Shown here: positions 24,305 through 37,508 of the stretch, piece after piece | How positions within the stretch are numbered: position 1 is the first letter of the stretch | Layout of the letters: every line of letters starts with the position of its first letter | Origin: Ambrosia x helenae | Lineage: Eukaryota; Streptophyta; Magnoliopsida; Asterales; Asteraceae | DNA: 64,000 nucleotides | Reading direction: 5' to 3' | NCBI GenBank assembly: GCA_030844895.1 | Contig: CM061230.1 | Coordinates: forward strand, 722,705 to 786,704 | Notes under the pieces: model-generated | What the model saw: the letters and a program-made list of their open reading frames with translations, nothing else | What the model was told of the DNA's origin: nothing | The model's database searches: none | Program-made: the position numbers and the translations under genes

Positions 24305-27300
24305 TTGTTTGTTATTTATTACACTACATTATTAAATGCTAAAATGTAGAGGGACAATATTATAAATAAGAAATTATTTATACATTAACACTTGTACCAA
24401 ATGCAAAACCAATGTTTTTATATGTTTTAAAATTAAATAAAAATTACTATCTTACACATTCGTGCTATTATACAGTAGTATAGATATATACAATCTATCC
24501 GTAAAGCATTTAATAGTCATAAATTTATACTACTACAACATATGAACACAACAACCTTGACAGATTCCGTTCATTCTTATTTTATTTTTTGGCAAAATTC
24601 ACCAAACTTCTTGGTTGTAACCTTTTTCTTTCTTAAATGAAAAGAGAAAATTAGTTAAAGACCTAACTTAGTTACATTATGCTGAATATGTATATTTTTG
24701 CTGTCTGTGTTTCAACCAAATTAAACATAAAAGTAATGTATTTTACACAAGAAGTATTACATTTAAATAATCTTAACGGTCAATCATTGGTTGTCATTGA
24801 TCTCAATTTTAAAATTCATTGCTGACAGTCCCAACTTTTATCGTATTTTTTTTCAGTTGTCCCATTATATCTAGAAGTTAACTCATTTAGTTTTGCTGAC
24901 ATGAACCGCAACATAAGCAATCTACGTCATCAAAACTTTGCCACATAAGCAGTCCACGTCAGCAGAGTTTGACGTTTTAACCACAAACTGACAAAAGTAG
25001 TTTAGTCAGCAAAACTTGTACTGCTTTGCCACATAAGCAGTCCACATCGACAAAAATTAATTGAGTTAACTTTGAGTTAGTATGAGACCATTGATATAAA
25101 TAAGTTAAAAGGCGGGATCGTCAGCAGTGATTTTTGAAGCTGAGACTAGTGGCAATCAATAGCTTACAGTTGATATGATTTAAATCAAATATTCCTTTAC
25201 AAAATCATATCTTGACTATAACTCAATTGCAATGTTTTCAAAAGTGGACCGGATGTAAGAACTAGATGGTGTTGTCATTACTATAAAAATTAGTAGGGTA
25301 AAATTTGAAAAAATATGCCAAAAACAAGTCCAACCCTTTTTAGAAACCAGTTTAACCAGCTGGTTTCCCAATCCAACCACTTGTTCCACAATCCAACCTC
25401 TGATTCAATGCAAACTCAGTTCAATACTCAAATTGGTCTATGTCCCAGTTCCCGATCTGACTAACCGATCCAGTACAAGTTTCAAAACATTGCTGATTTG
25501 ACCACAAACATAATGAAAAGCTATTTATATTATAGTCATGTATTTTCTTTATAATTTCCAAATAATAAATGCATTTATATGATACAAGTGTGTGTAAAAG
25601 CTTATTGATTTCTAAAATATTAAATAGTTTATATGATATTTATAAATTACACTTGAAATACCTTTTAAGGAACAAACATATATTTGGGATTTTTTTTCTT
25701 TAATAATATTATCTTTTATTCTTGCATTAACTTTAGTCTTCTTGACAACTTTGGTCTTACATGTTGACAATTGACAACCAAGTTCCAAATTCTTATAACA
25801 TTCCAAAAAAACTCTAGGTATTGTCATATTCCGATCATTCTTTTCCTTCTTGAAAATTAAAATAAACGGTAAGAATTCTATAATTATTTTTGGCCCCATC
25901 TTCAACCAAATAATAGTTCTAGGTTCATGACCCATGCCATGTGATGATGTTGACCGGATATGTATGTTTAAAGGTTGAGGCTAAAGACCTTTAGGCTTTT
26001 TAATCATCTGATCTCGACACATTTGAGATGGGTTCGGGATTAGGTAATCAGATATGGGACCGAGTTTGAGATTAATTTTTATGTATTTTGTTGGTATAGG
26101 AAGTAGTGATATATCCATTTATCCGACCCAGTTGTATACCCTATATAATTTCTTTTGTTTTCTTTTTTATATTTGTATATTAATGATATATCACTTATTG
26201 GCATACTATTTTTGTCAATCTATACATTTGAGTATTTTGTTTTGGTATTTTATTTATACGGATTGTACTTATTTGATATAGCAATATTGCTAAATGCAAT
26301 TGATTAGTAGTTTACAGATAGATACCTGACCGGTTTTGGGTCGGATAAACGCAGTGAGTAATTTTTTCAAATTAACAGGTTTACCCGAAACCTGCGGGTA
26401 TACTTGATACCGATCGGTAATCACCTAAACACATTCCATACTCGACCCATTGCCATCCCTAATTTTTTTTTCATATGGTGTTACTTGTATCAATATCACA
26501 GTGAGCCTTGTCACGGAGTGCCTGGGGTGTGTGTCCGTGATCAATGTCCGATGAGAGAATAAATATTTCTCGGGTAAAAGACAAAATGCGTTCAATGGGA
26601 GAATGTTCTTAGTATGCAGGCTATTGTGAATGGGTTGCCTTCCTCGTGATACATACTGACGTGAGATAGAGTGCATATAAATTTTATTTATATCTTGTTA
26701 ACTTTTTACTCTAGTTCAAGTCTTTCATTTATAAACACGATAAATGCTATCACTCTATACTCCACGTGAGGGCAAGTGCACCCATCGTTTAATAACATAG
26801 TGATAGTAAGATACCGAGATCGTCCAAGGATACGTGAGGCTTTTAGTACCAAGTCGTCGTAAACGTCTAGTCAATCCAAAAAGATAGATTAATTTTGTGG
26901 CTTATAAAGAAAATAAAAAAAAAATAAAAATAATAGTTTTGTTAACAATAATAAGAAAATGGGTGTTTAGGTTATTCACACCTTCTTAAAGCTTTGTTAA
27001 CTAAAATTTACTATGGATCACAATAACTTCTTTTTGAAGCAAGAAGTTTTATTCTATTAATGTTATTTAAGTTGTGGAGTTCTTTTTTAGGGACCATCAT
27101 ACACTCGACCATGTTAGTTTAAATCAGCAAGAACTCCCCGCATGGTTGGTTAAACCACAACGGTAACGCTGAATCAGTAGGGAAACTATATGTCGTTGGG
27201 GTTTAGTATTAAGTAAGAAAATAACCTAAGGGACTTATCTCACCTAGCTCGTTAACTGAATCAATGAGGATCTATTATTTCGTACAACTCTTGTTCTGAA

Positions 27301-28747
27301 GAGTCAGTGATATGGTTGTTCTTGTTTTAGTTACTATTCTCGGAGATACAGGTCCCACAGATGACACAAATGTCGATTCCAAAAACAAATACGACGGGTG
27401 AAGTGTACTTCTCGGATCACTCCGGTCACCGACTCCACTCTTTTTCTACAAAACAACCACCGTTAGCCTCATTAAAGACAACCCAGGGGTGTGTTCTTAG
27501 TTACCTTCATCGTGATATCTAGTATATAACCTTTTACGACCGGGACATGCCTCTCTTTTTTCATCATGACGGTTGTCCTGCGTGTCCAAGTAAAAGGAGG
27601 ATCGTATATCAAAGGACAAACGTGGTACCACCACATCTGACACAGGGGTACCACCACATCTGACACAGGGAGCTCCTTATGCAATGTTCAACCTGCAATA
27701 GGCTGCCCATGCTATATTCTCCGGCGCAGGTCATCATTTGCCCTAAACATACGTGACTAGGCTTTATGGTCCTGGTCATGGGCTTCATATCCTGGGTTTT
27801 GGCGATACATTCCAGAAGTTATCCGTTTTTTGACCAGGGTCTAACGGGTTGTCCACATCAATACTTCGTCCCCAAAGGGACAAAGGTTAGTTTTTAGTAA
27901 ACGAGGGTTTGGGATTCAGAAAGGGGTGGGGGCGTAGCTTTTTGCCGGTCTATGACATGTAATTTGTTAGTTATGAAATGAAACAATATCTTGTGAAAAC
28001 AAAATGACAATGATTACATAAGATCATGTGTAGTAGTTCAAACCCTCTAAGAGCATTTTATGACATGTGGATGCCACATCAGCAGAGAAAACTAAAAAAA
28101 GGGTGTAGTGATTCAAGCCACTTTTGTCTCTTTAATCATTACCTAATTATTTAATAATTTAAAAAAAATGAAAATCAAACCTTTAAATACTTAATTAAAA
28201 ACACAAAACATTTCATTAAATTTTTTAGAAAGTACATATAACATATCATTAATTTTTTAAAGTTCAAATAAATTAGTGTTATGGTATTTTATGCATCTTT
28301 TTTCTTTTATTCTTGAAAAAGCTTAGACCGTCAAGGCTCCTTTGGATTTCAAAATCAAAGGGCAAAACTAAAAGTAACTTCTTGTATCTTATAAATATTT
28401 ATTAATACTTGCATGTATACAGATACATTACCATTTTGATCAACCATAACTTTTTTTTATATTGTACTACTTTATACCCTGGGAATGTCCCGAGATAGAC
28501 AACTTTTAGTTCAAATATTAGGATTTAGAATGTTCAATGTATGCATTTTTATTTCCATCTTAATAAATCTAATAAAAACTCTAAAACTCACAATCTTCAA
28601 CAGCTGTCAATATTTTTCTACAAATACTGTCAACTCTTAACAATCAACAAACTATAAAAACTTCTAATTCAAACCACCATAAACCAAAATTGAACTTACC
28701 AGTTACCAATAGTCATTTACTTATAGTTATTTAACATCAATACAGCT
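24305..28747. other. Long repeat-like spacer without a gene
   Basis: No protein or RNA gene could be supported. There is a 23-bp unit (GGTACCACCACATCTGACACAGG) twice in tandem at 27,624-27,669. A segment at about 26,750-27,900 (GCAAGTGCACCCATCG and CAAGGATACGTGAGG) looks like common plant repetitive sequence but could not be named. Confidence 0.4.
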
Positions 28748-28759
28748 GAATTCAAACTT

Positions 28760-28888
28760 TTTTTTTTTGAACGACAAGTGGTGCAACCGGTGAAGCTCCG
28801 GCTAACACCCTGGGCCAGCCTGTACTGATTACCCATTCCACTTGGATTGGGGATCTCCTCAGGTGGAACCTCCACATGTGGTAAATAT
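28760..28888 (-). mobile_element. Short SINE with 12-bp TSD
   Basis: The direct repeat GAATTCAAACTT flanks it at 28,748-28,759 and 28,889-28,900. A T-run at its left end is the minus-strand poly(A) tail, next to the 'gaacg' end shared by other SINEs here. At 129 bp it is short and may be 5'-truncated. Confidence 0.7.
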
Positions 28889-28900
28889 GAATTCAAACTT

Positions 28901-29527
28901 ATTGCTGGCAAAGATCTACTCAAAATCTTAGAGTACATAAACATAATCACATCTCTCCAATCCCTCACACTTAATCACTGCATGTCCATAGTATTCTAAT
29001 CAGTAATAACTCATATTTCAAAATCTTAAGTTGCAACTAGTGAAAAACTCATCACATCTCTCTAATCTCTCACATTCTAATGACTCCTATAATTCCTAAC
29101 TTAATCAACTAAACAATTATTTAAGTTGGAAGTTTAAACCATTCAAAAACTTGCAAACCTAACAACAACAATACATAAAGATACCTAAATAAATCCTAAG
29201 ATTAGATTTTTTGCAAACCCAACAACAGAAATACATAAAGACACCTAAATAAATCCCAATATGAGGTGTTTTTTTTTTCTACAAAATGCATGAATGAGAA
29301 AGAGTTTGTTAATACCCTTTTTAGCAAGACAATCAACAATCTCTTTAGAGATCCCAAGATTACAAATTTTAAGACGATCAGATGCGGAACTATTATTATT
29401 ATTATTATCCTCCTCATATTCAGGATCATCAACAACAGCATAGTCAGAAGCCTGTGTGGACAAAACAGAGGGTCTAATACTGACCCGTCTAGACCAATGA
29501 AAAGATCTTGAAAACCCATTATTTAGG
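28901..29527. repeat. Spacer with a 60-bp tandem duplication
   Basis: A segment starting TTGCAAACC and containing ATACATAAAGA and CCTAAATAAATCC occurs at 29,151-29,196 and again 60 bases later at 29,211-29,256. The rest of the stretch is AT-rich with no recognised gene; a short ATT run lies at 29,393-29,409. Confidence 0.6.
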
Positions 29528-29960
29528 TTGGGTGATTACACTAACCTTCGGAGAGGGATGAGGTCTGGTCGGGATGGACGGTGGAGACGAAGGAGGGATG
29601 GCGAAAGGGAGGAGACAGAGGGAGATGCGACGGTGGAGAGTGGAGACACGAGAGGGAGGGCCGACTACGTGGAGAGAATAAGGGAGGTTGGCGGTGGGAG
29701 AGGAGGAGGGAGGTCACCGGTGGTGGGAGAGGGAGAAGAGGAGGAGCGACGACAGTGGTGGCAGAGAGAGAGGGGGGGGGGGGGGGAGCCTAGGGTTTGG
29801 GTTTGTGAAAAGTGAAGGAGTTGGGTTTTGTGAGGTCGCCAGTGGTGGGAGAGAGAGAAGACGAGGAACGGCGGCAGTGGTGGCAGTGAGAGAGAGAGAG
29901 AGAGAGAGAGAGTAGAGAGAGGGGGAGCCTACAGTTTGGGTTTGTGAAAAAGTGATGGAG
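29528..29960. repeat. GA/G-rich low-complexity block with tandem duplication
   Basis: Purine-rich sequence on the plus strand. A unit of roughly 140 bp occurs twice (about 29,700-29,812 and 29,832-29,950), each running from GGTGGTGGGAGAG through GGTGGCAG, a GA or G run, then GGAGCCTA and TTTGGGTTTGTGAAAA. It contains a G-run at about 29,771-29,786 and a (GA)n tract at about 29,888-29,911. Open frames through it on both strands are compositional artefacts. Confidence 0.7.
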
Positions 29961-30680
29961 AACGGGATGAAGAGGAGGTTGCATAATGCCACATGACACG
30001 TTCAAAGGGGGAGCTTGCATCTATGAATGACATTTGATCATCATAGCTTTCCTTTATATATATTTATATATTATAGATTTAGATTTGAATATAATAAAGT
30101 AATAATAGTATGCACCGAATAATAAGTGCAAAGGAGGAGTGAATAAATAAGACGTTAAGCACATAACACCATCCACACTAAACACGGTAAAACGCTCATG
30201 GGGAAGGTGTACATGGTGTTTAACTTGATTTTTTTTTTGGGGGTGAACGCTCCAGTACATTTGGTCTAAGAAGTAAAAATAGACTTACGTTTATATGACC
30301 ATTGCACACCTTACGCTCCAGCTCATATTATGAAATGAATTGTAGACCATTATATTATATATAATGCATAATATGCAAAAAGTAGTGAAGTTGACTTCCG
30401 AGTGAGACCCATCCTACGTCAATTCTTTAACACAATATATAACTATTTTATGTAAATATACAAAACGGTATACGAGTTTAAATATGTTGTTGGAACATGT
30501 AAATGTGGGGAAGGTTAAGCAAGTGGAAAGCCGGCCCATGTGATGTAACTAAAATGTGGGGTGTTTATTATTGTTCATCCACAAGTCCACAACTTGACTT
30601 ATCTATTTTTAGGTGATTCGGTACATGTTTAAACATTTGCGATTCTAGTCATTTTTTGAGCTTGAACTCGACTTGTAACA
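29961..30680. other. Spacer, nothing recognised
   Basis: AT-rich intergenic sequence without supportable features. Confidence 0.4.
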
Positions 30681-30689
30681 TATAAAAAA

Positions 30690-31048
30690 GGGGAATTGGA
30701 TTTTAATAACCTGAACTATTTGAAATTGGCCACTGGCACCCCCAACTAAAAAATTGGCCGTTTATAACCTGAACTATTGGCTTATTGGAATCTAACACCC
30801 ACTAACGGTTAAATTACTAACGTTAGTGGGTTCGCTGACGTGGCAATCCATGTGTGCACACATCAGCGTGCCACGTCAGCAACTTGTGCCACATCAGCGT
30901 GCCACGTCAGCAACCCAACTAACGGCGTCAGTTAGTTGGGTGCTAGATTCCAATAAGTCAATAGTTCAGGTTATATATGGCCAATTTTTTAGTTAGAGGT
31001 GCTAGTGGCTAATTTCAAATAGTTCAGGTTATTAAAATCCATTTCCCC
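30690..31048. mobile_element. Mutator-like foldback MITE with 9-bp TSD
   Basis: It begins GGGGAATTGGATTTTAATAA and ends in the near-exact inverse (TTATTAAAATCCATTTCCCC). Complementarity extends through most of the 359 bp. The flanks TATAAAAAA (30,681-30,689) and TATAAATAA (31,049-31,057) are a 9-bp duplication with one mismatch. Long inverted ends with a 9-bp TSD fit Mutator-like elements. Half-copies of the same family occur near 42,430-42,545. Confidence 0.75.
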
Positions 31049-31426
31049 TATAAATAACCCACAAGAAAATCGGGTACTTCAAGAACATCCTCTCACGGTT
31101 AAATCGGTAATATATGCGGAAATGGATAACCTATGTGATACATGTATTGTAGTATAATATAAGGAGAGTAGTCAAGAGTAAGGAGAAGAATAACAAGTCC
31201 TCTTACACCTAGAGGTACACAAAGTCGATTTTTGACCAAGTTAGATTGATTTAAAACCGGTGTGGATCGAGTTAATAAAAGTCAAAACCAGAATGGCCCA
31301 AACTGGTTTCTAGAGAAAACCATAATGGATCGTATCAAAAAGGTTTGAAAATCGGTTTCAACATATTAGTTAACTATTTGTTTCCCAAACCGCTTTCAAA
31401 AACAAGAATCAATTTAGTTAATGATT

Positions 31427-31760
31427 TTTTTTTTTGAACGGCAGACTAAGGGGGTGTTTGGGATTGATTATTCAAAATAGATTATGCGTTTTGGAAAAGC
31501 AGGTGTGAAGTTGCTTATAGATTATTGCGTTTTGGTAGACTAAAAAATTGATTATCAGCTTTTTCAAAACGCAATCCCAAACACTAAAAACTGATTATCT
31601 ACGTTTTCAAAACGCAATAATCTAAAAATCAGATTCAAAACGCAATCCCAAACATCCTCTAAATAACTGAGCCCAAAGTTCAAATTTTAGAACCCTCCCA
31701 TAGTCGCATTACTGAGTGACGCCTTAAACGAGAAAGCCAATATTGGGCCAACCCAGCTAC
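31427..31760 (-). mobile_element. SINE interrupted by a MITE
   Basis: A T-run followed by GAACGGCAGACTAA is the usual poly(A)-proximal end of the SINEs in this window. After the MITE at 31,450-31,659 the SINE body resumes with AATAACTGAGCCCAAAGTTC. Its far end and TSD were not resolved, so the right boundary is approximate. Confidence 0.5.
31450..31659. mobile_element. Tourist-like MITE inside a SINE, TSD TAA
   Basis: The termini GGGGGTGTTTGGGATTG and CAATCCCAAACATCCTC are inverted repeats. TAA lies on both sides (31,447-31,449 and 31,660-31,662). The inner sequence repeats AAAACGCAAT motifs in inverted order. This fits PIF/Harbinger-type MITEs. Confidence 0.78.
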
Positions 31761-32097
31761 CAGCCCAATTTTGTATTTAGTATTCTGATCAATGATCACA
31801 TATCACATTATTCACAGTTTCACATTGTCTCTTTACAGTTTATTTTTAGTTATGCTTTGAATGCAAATAGCAAACTTTAAAAAGTATTGAATATTAATGG
31901 TTTGACAACTTCATTGACGGAAAGGGATAGCGGCGCAGCTTGTTGCTCGCCTACCCACTTTCCAGATGTAACTTGTTGTACCACCAAAAATTTTATATAC
32001 GTTCCGAATGCGATCAATTAGTATATATCAAGTATTACTTCTATTCATATATTCCAACAAAACGATGTGTGCAAGTATTAACATATGTCAACGACTT

Positions 32098-33963
32098 TCA
32101 ACTGTCGGCAGCGCTGAAGATGGTAAGCAACGCCATGAAAAGATTGAGGATATCAAGATACAAAGCAACAGCAGCCCAAATGTATTCATCATACGTGTAC
32201 CGTTTGATCAGATTATCAGTGTCGTACACTATGTATCCACAGAAGATTAAGGCAGCCAAACACCCGTATATCATAACCGAAAGTTTACCAAGAGGAAAGA
32301 ATATCTGCAGCAACAAAAGTTTTAACACAATTTATAAAAAAACTGGAATCAAGAAACTAAAACTATGCTGCAAATGTAAGGAAGAGGATGACCCGCATAC
32401 CTGAATGAGGCCGAAGACGAGAAGCACCATAAGGGCACCGAACAAGAACGGCCCCAAGAAATTGAAGTCATAACCTCTCTTGGCACCCCAAAATGTGAAC
32501 AAAGTGAGACTCACAACCACAACTGCTGTCAAAATTGCTGCTTCCAGTATCACTTTTCCTGCAATATTCTCAAACGAATTGAGCAATTTGCATAGTTTAA
32601 GAAAGGCGTGCGCCTCGAGGCGAGGCGCTGAGAATACGAGTTTTAGGCAACGCCTCATGGGGTTATTTTGTACGTGCGCCTCAAAGGGCCGAGTTGCTAA
32701 GAAAACTTGCGTCTCATGGGGCTGTGTGTGTTTTTTGAGTTTTTTGAGTTTTAGACTTTGTATGTCAATTTTTTTTTCTAAGTAATTTTGATGTTTTAGA
32801 CTTTCTTTGTTATTATTTTTTTTTATAATAATAATTTAACTTTTATTAACACATAAACGCAAAAAATCGAGCCTCAAGACTTTCTTTGTTATTTATTTTA
32901 TTTTTTTAAGATACATAATTTTTATATTTATTTTTTTGTTCCGCCTCAACCTTACAACTCAGTTCACCTCGACGCTTACGCATCATGAGGCAAATTAGGG
33001 AAAACGCCTTGAGGCTCGATTCCGTTTTTCTAAACGGTGGCAATTTGTATATCATTCAATTCCAATTTCAACAGATTTATATGACCAGAAATCATCACCA
33101 TCAGTAACAACAAAGGCTTATTTTCTACTGATAATTTGAAATCAAACATGCACAATGAACCCGAAAAACACGAATTAACGGAGACTCGGAGAGTAGGCTT
33201 ACCGCTAGTGAAAGCGCACGTCAAACCAACGGAAAACGCAAGAGAGACGGTGAAAATCCCTAGAAGCACATAGTTGACAGGATGACGCTGGTGATAGTAA
33301 TACAACGGACATAAAGCTGTACAACAATAATAATTAAACACATCAATATAATTATATGAGTCAGTTAATCGCCAGTTTTGCCACTATCAGTCTCAAATCG
33401 AAACTTTTTACATCTGCATCATTCAGTTTTACTTTTTTTTTTTTTTTTTTTCAAATTTGTCCCTGACACTAACACAAATGTAAACAGTTTCAATTTTGGA
33501 CTGATGTCGTAAAACTGGTCAAACCGCAGGGACGATTTTGGCCATTATCTCTAACTATATAAACAAAGATATAATAAAATCAATCAAAACACAAATGCTA
33601 CATACAAATCAAAAAAATAATATCATCAATATGAACATAATTCAAACGATAATATTATAAATAAAACGAAATTGATTATATAAGTGACTATAACTTACTA
33701 ATAAACGGTGTGATGAGGAGAATGATATAACAAGCCAGTCCAGCAGTAGTAGTGGTTAAGAAACTGACAATAGGATGAACGGAGACGACGACAGCACCAA
33801 CAGCGACGGTGAGAAGCAACTGTACGGCGACGATGGAGTATATCTTTCGAATAAACGACCACCGGAGTTCCGGCGACTCGGACATCGTCGGGTATAGTGA
33901 TCCGGTTGGTCCGGTCGGTCCGGTCTCTAAGTCGGTCTTCGTGAACGGTGGTTTGTTATGCAT
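32098..33963 (-). CDS. LFG2: LIFEGUARD/Bax inhibitor-1-like protein, copy A
   Basis: This is an intact four-exon gene: exons at 33699-33963, 33203-33316, 32401-32558 and 32098-32304, all joined by GT-AG introns in matching phase, giving 247 aa. The protein is a multi-pass membrane protein of the TMBIM/BI-1 superfamily, LIFEGUARD branch, which acts in endomembranes on calcium balance and cell-death control; the Arabidopsis relative BIL4 also affects brassinosteroid signalling. Visible marks: N-terminal LYPTMSESPELRWSFIRK; hydrophobic segments near residues 44-62, 72-91, 102-123, 130-150, 159-179, 185-205 and 220-242; LCPLYYYHQRHPVNY; KRGYDFNFLGPFLFGALM; and the C-terminal YDTDNLIKR (Asp207, Asp209) and ALYLD (Asp230) acidic residues typical of the family. 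Intron 2 carries a GCCTC-rich repeat. An (AAT)n tract lies 90 bp upstream of the ATG. The BIL4/LFG2 assignment is by recall and context. Confidence 0.93.
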
Positions 33964-34051
33964 GTTGATGAATTGTTGATGGTTAGGGTTAGGGTTTGTG
34001 GTTAGGGAAGGAGAAGGTGTTTGAACAGATTATTATTATGGAATGAATGAG

Positions 34052-34185
<134 letters not shown>

Positions 34186-34378
34186 TTGGGGGATTTGATA
34201 GTAGGATTTATCAAGGTGGTGGTAACGGTTTTTTCGATGAGTGTTAAAACGTTTAAAAGAAAATATATTTAAAAATTTGATTAAGGAATATTTAAAAAAG
34301 CGTACGGGTTAAACCGCGGGTAACGGTTATTCGGTTCGAATGGAAACCGTGTTTATGGGTTGGTATGATCCAGACATT

Positions 34379-34592
34379 TTTTTAGAGTAGTGTTTTAGCG
34401 ATAAATCCTATGTTGCAAAGCGATCACTGCTTAGGATCGAATCCCATAGCACCACACGGGTTTCTCCTTTCAAACCCAAGCGGTTATTTTTCGGTGAAAC
34501 GTGAGATTCGAACTTAAGACCAAACCCGGGCAGGAACCCTCCAAGAAGGTAAACCTTCTCACATCGAACCAGCTGAGCTGGAGATCATTGGC
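34379..34592 (-). mobile_element. SINE with 14-bp TSD
   Basis: ATGATCCAGACATT at 34,365-34,378 and ATGATCCAGGCATT at 34,593-34,606 flank the element (one mismatch). A T-run at the left is the minus-strand tail. It contains a GATTCGAACTTAAG stretch resembling a tRNA B box. Confidence 0.75.
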
Positions 34593-34606
34593 ATGATCCA
34601 GGCATT

Positions 34607-36202
34607 AAAACGCAAGAGAAAGCTTGAAATTGCGTTATATGTTCTAAGATTCCTGCTTTAAATTGCACGGAATTTATATGGGCAGAATGATTTACATTTA
34701 AAGATAAAATATAACGTAATTAAACAATGTTTATATATTCTGGGGTAACTTTTTTCAAAAAAGGGAAAATCTAAAAAATGTACGTTTATGTTTATAAAGT
34801 ACAAAAAAACAAGACCGAGGTAAGACAACGAAATTGCCAAAATACGTCTCTAGGAGGGGTGTCGGCGAAATGCATCGGCAAATCGTGGCAACTCAGCATG
34901 ATGCATTCCTTGTGATCCGCGAGTGTGGTTTGGTAAAGGGTGGTGCGACTAGGTGGGTTGAGTGTTTGCCAACCATACCAAGCATTCGGAGGTGTTTGTG
35001 GGTCATTTCTCAAAATCCAACCATCCACGTTCTAGTTAACTATATTATTTTATATTTAATTTAAAAAATAGTTGAAATGTACAAAGCGTGTAATATTTTT
35101 TGTGATTTGGCAAGTTGTGACAAGTAAAAGGCAAATAGTGGAAAAGCTGATACGACGATGATGTGAAGGAGAGAGATGTGACATTTGACATGGGAGGCAA
35201 GCACACCCACCACCCTTTGGCTATCTGTAACCTACTAAAACCTATGCCAAGTGGCATGGGCAACGTTACTAGCAGTAAACAGAATATGGCATCGGTGTTA
35301 GAGGGCATGGAAGGATGGTGCGTTGGTTCACGCCTCTAAAGGAAGAGGCGTGGTGGACCCTAATGTAATCAACAAATCAAATCATCTAATTCTTTTTATT
35401 TTATTTATTCATTTATTTCATTTTGGATGTTATTTTCATGGAGAGTGGAAGCTTATAAAACTACTACACAATATAAAGATGAAAAAGGTGAATGAGAGCT
35501 CATGTCTACGTAACAGTCACATGAGTCGTGACAGTGAAATAAATTAAATTATTACACTTAGCCTTATGGATATGGAGGAAGTGGGGGTCACTTGACACGT
35601 AGTCTTTATCTTTTGTATGTGATATATTTTAACAAAATTCATTTAGGTTTAATGATAACAACCTCAATAAAAATAACTAGTTGTGAGTGTGGCGCTACTT
35701 GGCGAAGAGGTTAACTTTGATTTTCCTTGAAAGGTTCGAAAATTTTAGGCCTATTTGCCTTTCAATTGTTTGTTTAGTTTTAATCAACCTTTGTGTGTTT
35801 GTGTGATGCTCGTTAGATCCTAGATTTAAAGTGTAAAACCTTAGTGTTCTCCGTTCTATTGTAGTTGGTTCCTAGAAGCTATTAATTATTCTCCTTTTGA
35901 CTTGTTGGAAATTTCTAGGAATGATATAAGAAGCAAACTATAAAAGTTCGAACAATGCATGTAAGTATGCTAAATTAACATGAGCAAGCTAATTTAACAC
36001 TTTCAGCCTTTCTTTTTCATGTTAATTGGATAATGCATTTGAGCTAGCTTCGTGGGTGTTTGGGATTGCTTATTTAACTGCAGAAGTGCTTATTGATTTA
36101 TGACTTTTTGAAAATAAATTTAAAAAAAATGTTTGGATTAATTTTTGTGATAAGGAAAACCAATAATTTAATTAGTTAACACTTGTATGTTTGACTACTT
36201 TT

Positions 36203-36239
<37 letters not shown>

Positions 36240-36630
36240 TGTATGTTTGACTAATCGACCGTTAACCAACACGACATGGTGTTATACCGGAGTTTTCCTA
36301 TCTTACTTATAATTCATAGACCCTTAAGTCTATGATAATCATTATAAACCATATTTGACAACTAAATATTCATCAAAAACTGGTAATAATTTTGTATAAA
36401 ATGTGTTTTGAGCATACAAAATCCATAATGAGATGGTTTAATCTAAATCTGTTCCTAAACCCGGCGGGGCATCCGAAAACTTTGGAAAAGTTGGGCACCA
36501 CCAATTTGGAAAAAAAAAACATTGGGTCTCATAACTTTCGGCCCCCACCATCTAAAAATTCAAGTTCCAACCAAGTGATCCAACCAATAATGAAACAATT
36601 CAATCTAAATCTGTCACTGAACCCGCCGAT
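34607..36630. other. Spacer between LFG copies A and B
   Basis: No gene recognised. It includes a palindromic CACGCCTCTAAAGGAAGAGGCGTGG at about 35,330-35,353, a GGGTGTTTGGGATTG MITE-type end near 36,055 without a partner, and an A-run of about 34 at 36,204-36,237. Confidence 0.45.
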
Positions 36631-36799
36631 CAGGGGCGCAGCTTAGTGAGGCCGGAGGGGGCGGCCGACCCCCCGAATTTTCGCGCAGAAGTTCCAACTA
36701 TATAGTATTCGTATAGAAAATTTTGGAAATATAGGGTTTCGACCCCCGAAACTAGTGAGTTCTGACCCCCCGAACCTTTAGGTCAAGCTTCGCCAACTG
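36631..36799. mobile_element. hAT-like MITE copy, TSD not conserved
   Basis: It starts CAGGGGCGCAGCTT and ends AAGCTTCGCCAACTG, with an interior (GGCGGCCGACCCCCCGAATT, ATATAGTATTCGTATAGAAA) closely matching the element at 38,871-39,080. The flanking 8 bp do not match, so it is an older or rearranged copy. Confidence 0.7.
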
Positions 36800-37508
36800 T
36801 AATGATCTCCAATTGAGTTCAAACCAACTTTAAAGGTCTGTTACATATATTCATACTACCCAAATGGCCAAATACCAGTCCAACTGCCCAAATTCCTATA
36901 TTGGACCTTTACCAAAAATATAGACATATATTACATATAGCATTATAGCATATGCCACCAATTAGTATACATAAAGTCTTATATAAATTCCATATTTCCA
37001 TCAGAAAATTCAGCTCTCAGCAGCAGTGAAGACAGTAAGAAACGCCATGAAAATACTGATGACATCAAGATACAAAGAAACTGCAGCCCAGATGTAATCA
37101 TCATACATGTACCGTTTGATCAGATTATCCGTGTCATACACTGTGTACCCACAGAAGATTATCGCGGATAAACACCCATATATCATAACCCAAAGGCTAC
37201 CCAGAGGATGCAATATCTGCAATACAATAAAATTAAGGCGTAAACAAGACAAGTCTAGAGCCAAGAAATGAAACTATTCATGGGTTGGCAGGTCGAACAT
37301 TACACAAATCCGAAAATCAAGTCATATGCACACAAACCAGAACACGAGTACTCGCAAGTTGACACGAAGTTATGAACACAATTCTTTAAGCCTGAAATTT
37401 TCTACATATAGGCTCGCTATAAACTCAAGTCAAGCTGAGCTTAAACGAGCTCAAGACTAAAAATAAGTCGTTTAATAAACAAGCCCAAGCTCGGTATGAC
37501 CCAAAACT

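Noticed and set aside
23510..24484. A possible minus-strand Helitron spanning the SINE and MITE.
   Set aside because: A 5' TCTATACTAC end and a hairpin-like CCCGTGCG motif exist, but the CTAG end is not followed by T on that strand, so the boundaries are not supported.
29528..30020. Several overlapping open frames rich in Arg/Gly or Ser/Leu/Pro.
   Set aside because: They arise from purine-rich low-complexity DNA that is open in many frames on both strands.
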